64,000 nt of DNA from Actinomadura terrae (GCF_022751215.1 NZ_JAICDG010000004.1:1-64000); one strand, 5' to 3'. Positions 35,701-44,008 are shown, counted from the stretch's first letter. The notes: generated from the letters alone by a model not told the origin. Program-made: numbers and translations.

Positions 35701-36796
35701 GGTACCGGCGTTCGATGTAACCGGGCCAGTAGTCGAAGCCCTCACCGACCCAGGACGCCTGGTTGTTCGTGCTGGACGTCCGTCCGTCAACGCCGCCGGA
35801 CGAGTAGGCCAGCTTCAGCGTCGGGGTGGGCCCGCCGGGGACCGGCGGGGCGCGCATCGGATAGTCCCACCCGAACGAACCGGTCTGCGTGGAGACATCC
35901 CAGGTCGAGGAGGGTGAGAGAGACGTGGCCTTGTAGTCGCCGGACGGGCCGGACGGGCCGGCGGTCGCCGCCAGGGTCAGCGGCGTGACGCTGGACGGCG
36001 CGGAACGCGGCACCGCCTGCCCGGTCGCGGACGTGGCCGGCAGCAGAACATCGGCGGACAGCGTCCCGGACTTGATGTCGTTGGTGGTCTTCAAGGGCTT
36101 CTGCACCTGGCATTCCGGGCGCTGCGGGGTCGTCGCGGCGCACGCCGGCAACGCGACCAGCCGCAGGCGCGACGCCCAGTCACCGCCATAGGCAGACGCG
36201 AAACCCTGGTAGTCGAGCCGCACCGACACCGCGCCGCCCTTGGCGGCCGCAGGGTCGAGGTTCGTCAGGGCCAACCCCAGGCCCCGCACGTTCATCTGCT
36301 GCGAGGCGGACTGGTCGAGTACCTGGACGCGGACCTGCCGCGGGGTCGGCTGCCCGGAACCGGGCACGGCGCCCTTGGGTTTGGCCGTGGCCGCCTTCGG
36401 CACGTTGAGCCAGATCGGCAGCTTGCCGGCCCGTGCGCCGCCGTCGCGTCCTGGAGCCGCCTGCCTGGCCGAGGAGGAGGCCGAGTTGTTCCCGCTGGAG
36501 ATCGCGGCACGCAGGTCCACGGTCTCCGACGTCGCCTGGGGCCAGGTGACCTTGGGCGCCGAACGCCGGGCGCTGTTCTCGGACGGGGCGGGCTTGCGCG
36601 GCCGGGGTTTCCACCGGCTTCCGGGCACCGACTTCTGTGACTGTGGCTTGGGAGGCTTCCACCCGAACTCCGCGGCTTCCACCCGCCCGGGGGCCATCAG
36701 GCTGGTTCCCAGTGTGATGGCCGTTGCGATGGCCAGCCAGGAGAACAGAACGACCCGGCGACGCATCCGCGTCAATCCCCATCCGGACCACAACAC
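29729..36796 (-). CDS. RHS/YD-repeat polymorphic toxin with Hint and restriction-fold toxin domains
   Basis: The 2355-residue exported protein has a basic N-terminus and signal segment (about 12-40), a proline-rich linker, a long RHS/YD-repeat shell, an RHS core end (YDSDTGRFISVDP near 1835), a run of about 17 glycines near 1895, a hydrophobic pretoxin stretch (1930-2020), a Hint autocleavage domain (Cys in CLNSFPAGT near 2072 to HNC near 2218), and a ~135-residue toxin tip with WADG and LLDAKYV, a PD-(D/E)xK-like nuclease pattern. The Hint domain should release the tip inside the target cell. GTG 36796 has GGAGG six bases upstream. It follows the LamG gene and precedes an immunity gene. Confidence 0.9.
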   Translation of the reverse strand: MLWSGWGLTRMRRRVVLFSWLAIATAITLGTSLMAPGRVEAAEFGWKPPKPQSQKSVPGSRWKPRPRKPAPSENSARRSAPKVTWPQATSETVDLRAAISSGNNSASSSARQAAPGRDGGARAGKLPIWLNVPKAATAKPKGAVPGSGQPTPRQVRVQVLDQSASQQMNVRGLGLALTNLDPAAAKGGAVSVRLDYQGFASAYGGDWASRLRLVALPACAATTPQRPECQVQKPLKTTNDIKSGTLSADVLLPATSATGQAVPRSAPSSVTPLTLAATAGPSGPSGDYKATSLSPSSTWDVSTQTGSFGWDYPMRAPPVPGGPTPTLKLAYSSGGVDGRTSSTNNQASWVGEGFDYWPGYIERRYRSCADDGVRPKRADNCWRYDNAILTLNGNATELIRDDEKGFWKPKRDDGMKVEKLTGGTNGDDNGEHWKVTAPDGVQYFFGLNHLPGWEKGKAETNSAWTVPVYGNDPDEPCNKDSGFDASWCQQAWRWNLDYVVDPHGTASTFWYGKETNYYQRNTTTLTDGVPNGTPTEYVRGGYLKKIGYGQRGDLFVQAPAQVVFANVERCLPDASFDCAENKLNAAGAAHWPDVPFDQNCASGTTCTGNYAPTFWTRKMLGGITTQVLSGTTTKNADNWKFEHTFVPTDYGRADTLWLDSVQHTGMNGGTEAMPAVRFGPIKLDNRVDSSSYPPMAKLRLATIDNETGGSHSISYSDKDCTPADYPSIGSNHKRCFPQYWTPEGGDTPQRDWFHKYVVTAVTAYDRVGGGLPEVTTYSYKNAAWHHDDDDGLSPEKYKTWSQWRGFGEAIVTHGDVAEQRSQTKYLYFQGMDGDEQPDGSTRAAKVTDSEGHDVTDAEPLAGQEREEIHYNGPGSNEVTATITDVSVHQTAKRVRPWGTTTADRVYQDKIRTRRALGGGGYRRTEIGNTYDDYGMISLVDDRGDTSTTADDRCTRTTYARDDDKWLVSFASREETVAKGCGASTSRPDDVITDTRKFYDGQSWNVAPTKGDVTKTDKLDGFQDGSPRYVTVGTNPSPDPYGRPTTVYDQAGRKTVNAYTPATGVVTAATVTDPANFVTRTEIDPASGLSTATVDENNKRTSLAYDPLGRLTSVWLPGRATTATPSLKFGYAVSVNAPTVVSTSTLRAEGAYTTGYALYDGHLRPRQTQEPAPGGGRLISDTVYDTRGLVAKTNNSYYNASAPGGTLFVPASDDDIPSQTVNQYDGMEWRTAEIFRVGGNEKWRTGTVYGGDRITVTPPQGGTKTTTLVDARGQKTEVDQYKDATHFDATRYTYAPDGQPATITDAAGSTWTYHYDQRGRPTSIDDPDRGTTSLVYDDGTDLVKTVTDARNQSVTYTHDVLGRKTGEYSGIGTSGTKLAEWTYDTLTDGTSVKGKPASSTRWVNGQAYKNEVLGYDDAYRTLSSKVTIPTSETGLGGTYKTTNTYNLDGTPHQSVLPAGGQIGSGGLPSETLLYGYDELGNPTTLHGLTWYVTNTSYSKLGQKLQQTYSTGGKRVQETNYYEQGTNRLTRTTTQREVSPTPVGDLNYTYNDIGDVKRVADTPTGQTPDVQCFAHDHLQRLTDAWTPSTDDCGTTPTASNANSLLGGAQPYWQSFGYDLVGNRTSETNHDITGDTTKDINKTFNYPGAGHSQPHTLTSVSFQGGPRNGQTDAYGYDADGNTTTRPGATAGQTLSWDVEGHLSKITEGGTDTTFLYDADGNQLIRRDPDGSATLAVAGMEVRYTQSTGKTSATRYYNLGDDPVASRTTAGLTWLRSDPHGSSDISIAESTQDVTHRRFTPFGQARGTIPTNWQGERGFVGGTVNGNTGLTTLGARKYDSDTGRFISVDPVFDGSNPQSWNGYAYAGNNPVTNSDPSGLMFDSPGCGWSCGEGVGGGGGGGGGGGGGGGGAPPVTSPPAPAPQHCGRWDFGCKAKNLWNEHKAVIVTVTVAVVVTTGCEVVTSGFGSVGCAIAGGAAGNLAGYAVSNKPDKWSAGGAAKQALIGGVGGAVGWGIGRGAGALLGKLAGTAAGRVVGGAVGKAAGSAKAALGRSASGAAGRAASKVGLRRGAQSAGRCLNSFPAGTMVLLANGSSKPIEKVKVGDKVTSTDPKTGKTTTKTVLAAFGGTNYTGLFQITVASGKHRKAGVILATEHHRFWDAGHNTWIRVDHLKPGTKLRTPSGETRQVTHTTQLATHPYVHDLTIADTHTYYVLAGDTSVLVHNCGMGPLLPGVEKTRPAVGSGPSHGYQVAHTGPCEQLCVGGGSQVWADGIEGTTTLLDAKYVGNPGRSPFVPGSGIPDKIRGFINTKTESEFSRYADVIGDSSNPFTNLRVITNESGAVPYFEGLMARYGIPGQVVVG

Positions 36797-36899
36797 GGCA
36801 GACCTCCATCACCGGCACGACGCCCAGCGCGTGCGAGGAATGAGCAAGTGCGAAGTAGCGCCGGGCGGCCGCGGTCACAGCCGTCCCCGCTCCGGACGG

Positions 36900-39800
36900 C
36901 TAGGTCGGGGGACTGCCGAAGAAGAGCGAGACCACCTGGCTGTCGGTGAGCGTGCCGATGTAGATCCGCACATCGTCGATCTCACCGGACCAGAAATCGG
37001 TTGCAGCTGCCCTGTACCAGGCCGAGCCGATACGTAGCGCGCCCCCGGAATTCCACGCGGGGGTGAAGGGCGCAGTGTCGGTCAGCTGCCCGTTCACATA
37101 AAGGCGCATCTCTCGTGCCGGGCGATCGTAGACGCCGACGAGATGGGTGAAGGCACCCGCCGCACCCTCACAGTCGACGGGTTCGGCCGAGATCGCGCTC
37201 GCCCACACCGCGCCGGTGTCCTGGTCGAGGGACGGCGCGGTGAAGGCCCATCGCCCCACCGTCGCACCGTTCTCGGTATAGGTGCGATAACCCAGGTAAT
37301 ATCCGCTCAGCCGGTTGCCCATCTGCGCCACGGCCGTGGTCGCGTGATCCGGCAACGTGCAGGAGTCGGCCGTGCCGGGCAGCTTCACCCAGGCCGAGAC
37401 CGCATAGCTGCCGTCCGACCGCACGATTGGATGGTCCGTCATCGCGGTGGATGTCGCCTGCCCGTTGAACGAGAGCGCCGACGAGCCGTCGAAACCGTCC
37501 GTTCCCCACGTGGTGGTAGAACCCAGGGCCAGCGGGTGAGCGAAGCCCGAACCGTCCGCGGAGGCCGTTCCGGCCGCTTCGTTCAGCGCCCAGTATCCGC
37601 GCGGGGATGGAGGCTGCTTGGTGATAGCGGCGACCTCATTGCCCAAAAAGGGGTCGATGACGCTGCCCGGGGAGTCCGAGAGGATCCGGTCCCAGATCTG
37701 GATATCGTCCACTTCGCCGGGGAAGTAGTTCTGCTGGACGCCCTGGTAGAGCTCGCGTCCGATCACGGTGTTGCCCGTCGCGTCCCAAAGCTTGGTGTGG
37801 ACACCGGTCTTGGACTGCAGAATTCCGTTAACGTACAAGCGAAGCTGCTGATGGGTCGGGTCATAGACCCCCACCAGGTGGGTCCACGAGTTCAGCAGCG
37901 CGTCGGCATCGGACTCGGCATAGTCTATTACCGGATTCATGCCGTCGGTCTGCTGCATGTTGAACCGCCAGCGCTTGGCCCCGCTGGAATAGTAGAGGAC
38001 GAAGGCGCTTGTGGTGGTGCCCTGCTGGCTCACGAGCGTCGCATTGTGCGTGTTGCTGGTCATCCGCGCCCATCCCGACACGGTGAACGCCTTGTCGGTG
38101 TGAACAGGGGAACCGGTCGCCGTCGCGATACCGCTGGTGCCATCCAGGAGCACTGCCCTGCCCAAGCGCCCGCCGTATGTCCAGGTGGTGCCGCCGCTTA
38201 GTGTCGCCGGGTGCGCGGCGCCGTCGGACGAGTCCGCGGCGGTCGTCCCGCTGGTCTCGTCCAGGCGCCATCGCGCCAGGGATGCCGCTCCCTGTTTCAC
38301 CTTGAAGGTGTAGGTCGTGCACTTGGTTCCAACATTCCCAGCGGTGTCCACGGGGAGAACACTGAGGAAGTTGTCCCAGTCTCGATTCGGCGCGATCTGC
38401 GCTCTCAGCGGCTGCCCTGGCCCCGGCGCGGAAACGGTCGGTGCTGACTGGGCCACACTACAGGTGTCGTTCAGCGCCCACTTGTAGCCGGCCACGTCCG
38501 TCTCTCCCGTACCCGGCGCAAAGACGAACTCGCCAGGAACCCCCACACCGCCGTGATAGTCGTCAGTGCTCGTAGGCTGATCGTCCGGATACAGCACGGA
38601 CGAGACCTGCGGCGCCAGCTGCGGATCGAACGTATCGACGGAAAATTCGCACCACGGCGTGTAGCCGCTGGCGTTGGTCCCGTCGTAGGCCCGGACGCGC
38701 CATGAATAGGCATCGCCGTTGGTCATCCCCGGCAACCTGATGTTCAACGGCGTGGGCTTGCTGAGCGACGTCATCGCGGTCTTGCCGCCATTGGGCAACT
38801 GCGAAGTGATGTCGTCCCAGACGGCCGTGCTCTTGTTGTAATGGTGGAAGGTGAACTCCGCCCGCACCGGATCAGCGGACTTGTCAGGGTCGTACACGGT
38901 GGCGTTCAGGTACATCGGCGACGCCGTGGAGCCGTCCGCATTGGCCGTCGGACGCCCATCACCGGTCACGCAACGCGTCCCCGGGGTGGTCGCATAGCCG
39001 GTGGGCACAGCCGGCGGATGGTTGTAGTGGACAACGAGCTTGGGATCGTTGACAAAGCCCTTCCATCCCCACTCGCTGCTGTTGGTGTCGTCGTAGTCGC
39101 GCAGTCCGAAGGTCGTGTTGGACCAGCCACCTTTCGTGCGCGCCATCAGAGACTTGACGTCGAACTTCAAGCCCGCGTCCGGACAGGAGGAGTTGTAGCC
39201 GCCATCCGAGTGGATGGACCCCAGCTTCTGGCTCCACGACGGCTGGTTGTTCCAACTCGTAGACGACGAGATCGCACCGGTCAGGTAGAGGTCGACGGCT
39301 TGCGGGTTGCTGGTGCACCCCCAGGACTTGTTCTGGGTGATATAGAACGCGGCGTCGATCACGTTGGTGCCGCTTCCGAATGCCGACGCCATCCGGAAGA
39401 AGGACCGTTTGAGACCCGACCCGTAGTTCCCCGCTTCCGGCTGGTGCGTCGAGTTCCAGTACTTGGTCGAAGGGTAGGCCCGGTCGACGTAGGTCCAGGC
39501 CAGCTTCTTGCCCGCGAACTCGGGTACGACGTCCGGGTCTATGTAGAGCGGGAACTTCACCGAGCCACTGGTGAGCATGGCAGGATCCGGCACCACCGAC
39601 ACCTGCGTCGAAGTGACGTCCAATCCGACACGGGATCGCCGCGCCCCCAACTTGGGCGCCGCCGCCAACACACCGCCGTTCGCGTCGGGGACGACCGCGG
39701 CCCCCTTCCCCGAGGAATCCCACATCATCGGTGGCGAGGAGTGGAACACTCGAACTCCGCCTGCGGTCACCGCGTCAAACCCACCTGAATCGTTCTTACG

Positions 39801-40451
39801 CGCGGTCACCCCCTCGGCATCCAGACCGAACGTCAGCCTCGCAAGATCTGGGTTGGCGGCGGCCTCGGCCGTCTTGACCACCAGGACCTCAGACCAGCCC
39901 AACTCCGAGGCGGTCATCCTCAGATCGACATCGGAGAGAACATTCGGATAGATCGCGGTGCTCCCGTCCAAGGTCGGTTTTGGAAGCTTGGACGACCAGT
40001 TGAACGCCAGCGACCGCCCCGCATCGGTAATCTTCGCCAGCGCGCTGTCCCCGCCCCCCGACAGCCGGACGTTCAACGTGCTCGACACCGGCCCGACCGT
40101 CCCATCGGACTTGCGCTCCAAGGTGTCGTCCACGGCCGCCCATGAACCATCCGACCTGTGCACCCGCCTGGGCAGCAGAGTCGATTCAAAGGTGAGCGAC
40201 CCGTCCGGCTCGGCGAAAAGTTGCTCGGTCTCACTACGCCGGTCCAGCACTTCAACGCGCTGATCCGACTTGCGCGCAGCCGCCAGCGCCCTCGCTTCGG
40301 TCGAAGCCGTCGAAGTCTTGTCAGCCCTCGCCTTGCCCTGGTCGACGGGGGGCACGATCACCAACGTCGAAGCAACCAGCAGAGGCACCGTCCACGCAGC
40401 CCCACGACGCACGCCGTACCTCCATCGACCGATCAAGCGCGTCCGCCGCAC
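36900..40451 (-). CDS. Large exported protein with two LamG-like domains
   Basis: The frame is open from 40595, but I favour GTG 40451: GGGGAGG lies nine bases upstream and the product then begins MRRTRLIGRW followed by a signal segment ending near GKARA. About 650 residues of beta-rich sequence with WxxD/fibronectin-like features lead to LamG jellyroll domains at about 722-920 (RWRLDETSG, FTVSGWARM, LRLYVNGILQ) and about 950-1180 (YWALNEAAG, YAVSAWVKL, MRLYVNGQL). In actinomycetes such proteins are commonly encoded next to RHS toxins and probably help surface display or delivery. The gap to the RHS start is about 100 bp, so the two are probably cotranscribed. Confidence 0.85.
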   Translation of the reverse strand: MRRTRLIGRWRYGVRRGAAWTVPLLVASTLVIVPPVDQGKARADKTSTASTEARALAAARKSDQRVEVLDRRSETEQLFAEPDGSLTFESTLLPRRVHRSDGSWAAVDDTLERKSDGTVGPVSSTLNVRLSGGGDSALAKITDAGRSLAFNWSSKLPKPTLDGSTAIYPNVLSDVDLRMTASELGWSEVLVVKTAEAAANPDLARLTFGLDAEGVTARKNDSGGFDAVTAGGVRVFHSSPPMMWDSSGKGAAVVPDANGGVLAAAPKLGARRSRVGLDVTSTQVSVVPDPAMLTSGSVKFPLYIDPDVVPEFAGKKLAWTYVDRAYPSTKYWNSTHQPEAGNYGSGLKRSFFRMASAFGSGTNVIDAAFYITQNKSWGCTSNPQAVDLYLTGAISSSTSWNNQPSWSQKLGSIHSDGGYNSSCPDAGLKFDVKSLMARTKGGWSNTTFGLRDYDDTNSSEWGWKGFVNDPKLVVHYNHPPAVPTGYATTPGTRCVTGDGRPTANADGSTASPMYLNATVYDPDKSADPVRAEFTFHHYNKSTAVWDDITSQLPNGGKTAMTSLSKPTPLNIRLPGMTNGDAYSWRVRAYDGTNASGYTPWCEFSVDTFDPQLAPQVSSVLYPDDQPTSTDDYHGGVGVPGEFVFAPGTGETDVAGYKWALNDTCSVAQSAPTVSAPGPGQPLRAQIAPNRDWDNFLSVLPVDTAGNVGTKCTTYTFKVKQGAASLARWRLDETSGTTAADSSDGAAHPATLSGGTTWTYGGRLGRAVLLDGTSGIATATGSPVHTDKAFTVSGWARMTSNTHNATLVSQQGTTTSAFVLYYSSGAKRWRFNMQQTDGMNPVIDYAESDADALLNSWTHLVGVYDPTHQQLRLYVNGILQSKTGVHTKLWDATGNTVIGRELYQGVQQNYFPGEVDDIQIWDRILSDSPGSVIDPFLGNEVAAITKQPPSPRGYWALNEAAGTASADGSGFAHPLALGSTTTWGTDGFDGSSALSFNGQATSTAMTDHPIVRSDGSYAVSAWVKLPGTADSCTLPDHATTAVAQMGNRLSGYYLGYRTYTENGATVGRWAFTAPSLDQDTGAVWASAISAEPVDCEGAAGAFTHLVGVYDRPAREMRLYVNGQLTDTAPFTPAWNSGGALRIGSAWYRAAATDFWSGEIDDVRIYIGTLTDSQVVSLFFGSPPT

Positions 40452-40617
40452 CCGGAACGGCCTCCCCACAACGATCAAGGAGCGCAGGCTGATATTCCGT
40501 TGCCGAACATCAGCCGTCAACAGGGTCAGGATCCGTGTAACTACAGTCACTGACAGTTGAGATTCCCATGTCAACCGGTACAGCTCCTCCGCCACCCCAT
40601 CCCCACCGACGCATCAA

Positions 40618-40633
40618 TGTGATGTAGATCACA
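40618..40633. promoter_or_regulatory. Perfect CRP/GlxR-type operator
   Basis: TGTGATGTAGATCACA is an exact TGTGA-N6-TCACA palindrome, the consensus of CRP-family regulators (CRP/GlxR in actinobacteria). It lies 167 bases upstream of the preferred GTG of the LamG gene and inside an intergenic region. From the alternative start at 40595 it would be only 23 bases away, which supports the internal start. Control by cAMP is inference. Confidence 0.6.
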
Positions 40634-41232
40634 AAAATTCTCTTCCAGCACGGGAACCCAGCCTTCCGAGCACCAGGCATCGTTAGCGATGCCCAGGCCA
40701 GGCGAGCGCCGCCGTCACACCGGACATCACTCACGACAAAACATCACAGCAGGCGAAGATCATAAAAGCGCTTTCACCGGAATGAGTCGGCAATGGCGAG
40801 TGTGGTGGTGAACGTGAGGCCAGGGGAGCAAGTAATCGTCGATCACGTCAAGATGGTGCTGGATCACTTTGAGTCAGTCATTATCACGCCAGTCAAATGG
40901 TACAGGCCGGTGAACGCTCGTTACACTCGCCCACATTGAGCCCACCAATTAGATAATGGCCTTCGATGTGCGTGACGGTGGAGTCTTACGGCTCCCCTAA
41001 GTGGCTTGAGCATGCACTTGCTGGAGGCTACGGCGGTGGTGCGGCGGCCGGATAAAGCTTCTGCCAGCTCGGAGGATGGCCAGGATCGCATCGGGCCCGC
41101 TCACTACGGCATCATATAGAAAAATACCTACCCAGCGATAAGGGTATTGGCCAGCGGCGCGAGGTATGGCCTTCGACACGAAGTTCGATTACATGAATGG
41201 GCATAGGAACCGCCCACGAAAGGCAGGGGGTG
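40634..41232. other. Intergenic region upstream of the LamG-RHS operon
   Basis: About 600 bp, AT-richer than the flanks. Frames are short on both strands and have no family look. Apart from the CRP-like site at its edge I see no RNA gene or clear promoter hexamers. Confidence 0.5.
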
Positions 41233-41736
41233 ATGTCGCAGAACGAGGTGGCGCAGGCCAAGTACGCGCGACTGCGGGAGGGCGCGATCCGTGTCCTGGA
41301 CGCCTTGCCGGACGCGGAGAACCGGTAGACACAGGCCGATGCCGCGCTCCGAAACTTGCGTTTCCTGGTCAGCGGTGAGGCACCCCGAGAATTGTCCACC
41401 GGACCGGCAACGATTGATCCGTTTGATCACGTACTCTCGGCCAGTCGATTTACGGGCGATCAGGCGGTGCCGATATCGCTTTCACAACGGGCGGCGGATC
41501 TGGGCCGACAGCTTGGCGGTGACCGCGGCCTGGATGAGCGACTGCCCGATGAGCCGTCCAGCAACGTGGTCATCACGGAGTTGCGTGCAATGATCATCGC
41601 CAGGCTTCTGGAGGAACTGGCCGCCAGGCTCGCTCCCGGGGCCGCGTTCGGCCCGGGCGGGAACGGCGAGGCGCTGGCTGGGCTGGCCAAGGAACTGGCG
41701 AAGGAGTTGCTCGACCAGACATTCGTCGGCGAGTGA
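41233..41736 (+). pseudogene. Gene of unknown function with an in-frame amber codon
   Basis: A coherent frame runs from ATG 41233 (MSQNEVAQAKYARLREGAIR; GGGGG upstream) to TGA at 41736, broken only by TAG at 41326-41328 (codon 32). The sequence continues sensibly on the far side (TQADAALRNLRFLVSGEAPR) and through an amphipathic C-terminal half (ELRAMIIARLLEELAARL). The joined product would be about 166 residues. No family is recognised. Either a nonsense mutation inactivated it or the downstream part (135 codons) is used alone from a TTG. Confidence 0.5.
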
Positions 41737-42391
41737 GTCCTCCCGCACTCTGGGTCCGGCGGCGGGTCAGCCGATGCTGAGGAAGGTCTGGGCCTGGCGC
41801 CCCAGCGACGCGGGCGCGGCCGACCGACCAGGCAGGGGTTCGCGTCACTTCGCGCAGTTCGACCTCCTTGACCGCCCGGGGGCGCGTCTCTGCGCAGGCC
41901 GACGTGCTGCTACAGCAAGTCGAGGTTCTCGTAGGGAAGATCCCACGCGACTCCAACGGTGGCCGCGGACCCGCCCGGCATCGGTGGCACGACGCGGGCC
42001 TTGTCGGCGGCCACGGCGGGGCTGTTCTCGACGACCGTTAGGCCGGTCTAACCCGCTCGCTGGCAGGCTATGTTCGCTCGTTGCTCGCTCAGCGGTTTGA
42101 AACGGGACGGCAGGCGGCGACATCTTGCGGCACGGGGACGGCCCTGGATGCTGCCAGAGCGGTACAGACTGGCGCCGGGAGCACCGCGCTGGCATGAGAG
42201 CTCCGGACTTTTAATCCGCAGGTTGTGCATAAGCTCTCAGGGCCCATCGTCCGGCGCGCTCCGTGGCTGATGTCGAACCTGTCGTTCAGCACGCGCGATC
42301 ACGTGATCCTGAAGTGGGACGGAATGGTGAGGGGCGGAGCCGGTCTGCGAAGGACCCAGTAGGGGGTACACAAAGCAAGGGCGCAAGCCCG
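41737..42391. other. Non-coding stretch with a tRNA-like fragment
   Basis: About 650 bp. Overlapping GC-rich frames on both strands show no family resemblance. Near its end is the tRNA-Lys-like piece at 42197-42227. Confidence 0.45.
42197..42227 (+). other. tRNA-Lys(UUU)-like fragment, possible old attachment site
   Basis: The 31 bases resemble the end of the D arm, the anticodon arm (CGGA stem, CTTTTAA loop with TTT anticodon, TCCG stem) and the variable region of a lysine tRNA. The acceptor, most of the D arm and the T arm are missing, so it is not a functional tRNA. It is flanked by an 8-bp inverted repeat (tgagagct...agctctca). Integrated elements often leave such pieces. Confidence 0.35.
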
Positions 42392-42891
42392 TCACCCCTG
42401 GGGCAGCCGATCTCCGGACGCTCGAGGACGCCGCACTGAGAGGGCTGGACGACCCGTAGTCGGGGACACCGGCGGCTGGTCCGACTTGGCGGAGCGGTCA
42501 CCCGGTCGTGAACCATCCGTTGCCGACCGCCCTGATCTTCTCTCCCTCTCCAACTCAGCGCAGGCATCCTCCAGTTCCCGCTCCGATGGGGCCTCGGTAC
42601 CTCGAAGGCTCTGCGCGTAGCCCAGCACGCGCCAGGCATTGAACGTCTCCACACCATCGTCCAGAACGTCTATGTCGACTTCATGTCCGGAGGGAAGCAC
42701 GAACAACAGGCGACACCATGAACCGAATACTCGCCACCTGCGGAAAAACTGCCCTTGCGAGGCATTTTTCGCCCCTGCGCGAAGAACACGAGGTCGCCGA
42801 TCGACGTGATGCCCGGGAATTCGGCGACCAGCAGGTGTCTGACTTCCACCAGATCGCGCACGAAAGACGGGACATGATTCCTGGGCGACAC
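42392..42891 (-). pseudogene. DUF6896-like gene with a frameshift
   Basis: From GTG 42891 (GGAG six bases upstream) the frame gives SPRNHVPSFVRDLVEVRHLL to EYSVHG, then stops at 42670. One frame over, GCRLLFVLPSGHEVDIDVLD and FNAWRVLGYAQ continue the same pattern (Y-HG-GC ... VD-D ... WR) seen in DUF6896-type proteins. So one gene appears split by a single-base shift near 42730. The last ~35 codons to 42392 look non-native. It overlaps closely with the end of the YbaB-like gene upstream, suggesting one transcript. Function is unknown. Confidence 0.5.
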
Positions 42892-42904
42892 TTCAGTCTC
42901 CACT

Positions 42905-43264
42905 TCAGGGGTCCTGGAGGTCCTTGACCGAGGCGGTGAGCGCTTCGGTGTCGATGGCGTCTGTGGGTGCTGCCTCGGGGGCTTGGACGCGTACTTGGTC
43001 CAAGGCAACGTTGACCGCAGTGGTCAGCTGCTCAGCCAGTTCCCGTGAGGCCAGTCGCATCACGCGCGGGTCGAGCTCGAACCGGTCGATACGTCCACCT
43101 GTGCCGACGACGGCCCGCACCTTTCCATCGGCTGCATGGCCGACCGCCTGCGCGGGAAGGTTCTCGTTACCGGCGGCGTCCGTCCGGCCGGCGCGCATTT
43201 GCTCCAGCATCCGGCGGGACTCCGACAGCATCGATTCCAGATCCGAAGAGGGAAAATCCGCCAC
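42905..43264 (-). CDS. YbaB/EbfC-family DNA-binding-like protein
   Basis: A 119-residue protein with the YbaB plan: N-terminal helix (DLESMLSESRRMLEQMRAG), a central strand pair (GKVRAVVGTGGRIDRFELDP) and a C-terminal helix (ELAEQLTTAVNVALDQVRVQ). Canonical YbaB dimers bind DNA as nucleoid proteins, but actinomycetes have many divergent copies next to secretion and toxin genes whose role is unclear. Its neighbours on the same strand (42891 gene, RHS region) fit that pattern. Length is typical of the family. Confidence 0.8.
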   Translation of the reverse strand: MADFPSSDLESMLSESRRMLEQMRAGRTDAAGNENLPAQAVGHAADGKVRAVVGTGGRIDRFELDPRVMRLASRELAEQLTTAVNVALDQVRVQAPEAAPTDAIDTEALTASVKDLQDP

Positions 43265-43604
43265 GCAACCTGCACCACCATCCGGGTTCGGGCTAATTGT
43301 GGTTACGACCTAAACGCCGAGGGTCGGGCGGGGTCAGTATGTCGAGCTCATGAGACCGCCGGTCAGGAGGTGGAGATTTCATCCCGCCCGCCGAACCAAA
43401 CTCCTGAGATCCGGCTGGGGTAATTCGATCGCCCACAACCGGACAGAGCTTCCGCAGCGCCAACAGACGGAGAACCGCTGGACTGGCTCGGGTACCGGTC
43501 GTGCTGGAAAGCCGGCGTGACTCGAAACCACTGTGTCGGGCCTCCCCAGCGAGCAGAGGGCTCACTTTACCGAACGCCGGGCCGTGCTGCGTTCGTTGGG
43601 TGTG
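43265..43604. other. Intergenic stretch upstream of the YbaB-like gene
   Basis: About 340 bp with no credible gene; the short frames seen are antisense to one another. It should contain the promoter for the YbaB-like gene. Confidence 0.45.
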
Positions 43605-43823
43605 CTAGCGGTTCCTTTCTGCGCGTCTCACCACCCAGAAGATGCGGGCGGTGACCGCGAACGCCAGTACTCCGGCCAGGAGGCAGACCGTCGCGATTGG
43701 CCAGTCCCCGGCGGATACTCCGGTCCAGATCAGTGTTGCTTCGGTGATCGAGACAATGCCGACGGCCACGATCGGCGCCACGCCCTTGTAGAGCATGGAG
43801 CGTGGGAGAGGCGTCTTCTCCAC
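43605..43823 (-). CDS. Small two-helix membrane protein (tandem set, 1 of 4)
   Basis: From GTG 43823 (GGGAGG about ten bases upstream) the 72-residue product has two membrane helices (about 14-34 and 38-62) and a basic end (RRAERNR). It is a clear paralogue of the 44009-44224 protein: both have ML-KG--P, then LI-TGV, GDW and a second helix ending in W-VR. Tandem, small, membranous and beside RHS toxin genes, the set could be immunity proteins; that is inference. Confidence 0.65.
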   Translation of the reverse strand: MEKTPLPRSMLYKGVAPIVAVGIVSITEATLIWTGVSAGDWPIATVCLLAGVLAFAVTARIFWVVRRAERNR

Positions 43824-43944
43824 TAGCGTGTTTCCTCCCTCGAGCTGCGGCGGACGTTCCCTCCGACACGCGGGCTGCCGCCCAGGTCGGTGAGCGGGGC
43901 ACGGTGTACTGCGCCGGTCGCTAGCGGGTGCGCCGGATGAGGTA

Positions 43945-43976
43945 TGGCCCGCGGTGGACGAAGCCACCGCGGGCCA
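43945..43976 (-). terminator. Hairpin after the 44009-44224 gene
   Basis: A perfect 13-bp stem (tggcccgcggtgg / ccaccgcgggcca) with a six-base loop, 33 bases past the stop of the gene on the minus strand. Confidence 0.65.
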
Positions 43977-44008
43977 AACTTTCGTGTACGTGCCGCCGTG
44001 CCCCGTGC

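Noticed and set aside
33314..35917. 867-codon plus frame antisense to the RHS toxin
   Set aside because: Same reason; high-GC genes leave long open antisense frames.
42197..42227. A functional tRNA-Lys gene
   Set aside because: Acceptor stem and T arm are absent and one anticodon-stem pair is mismatched.
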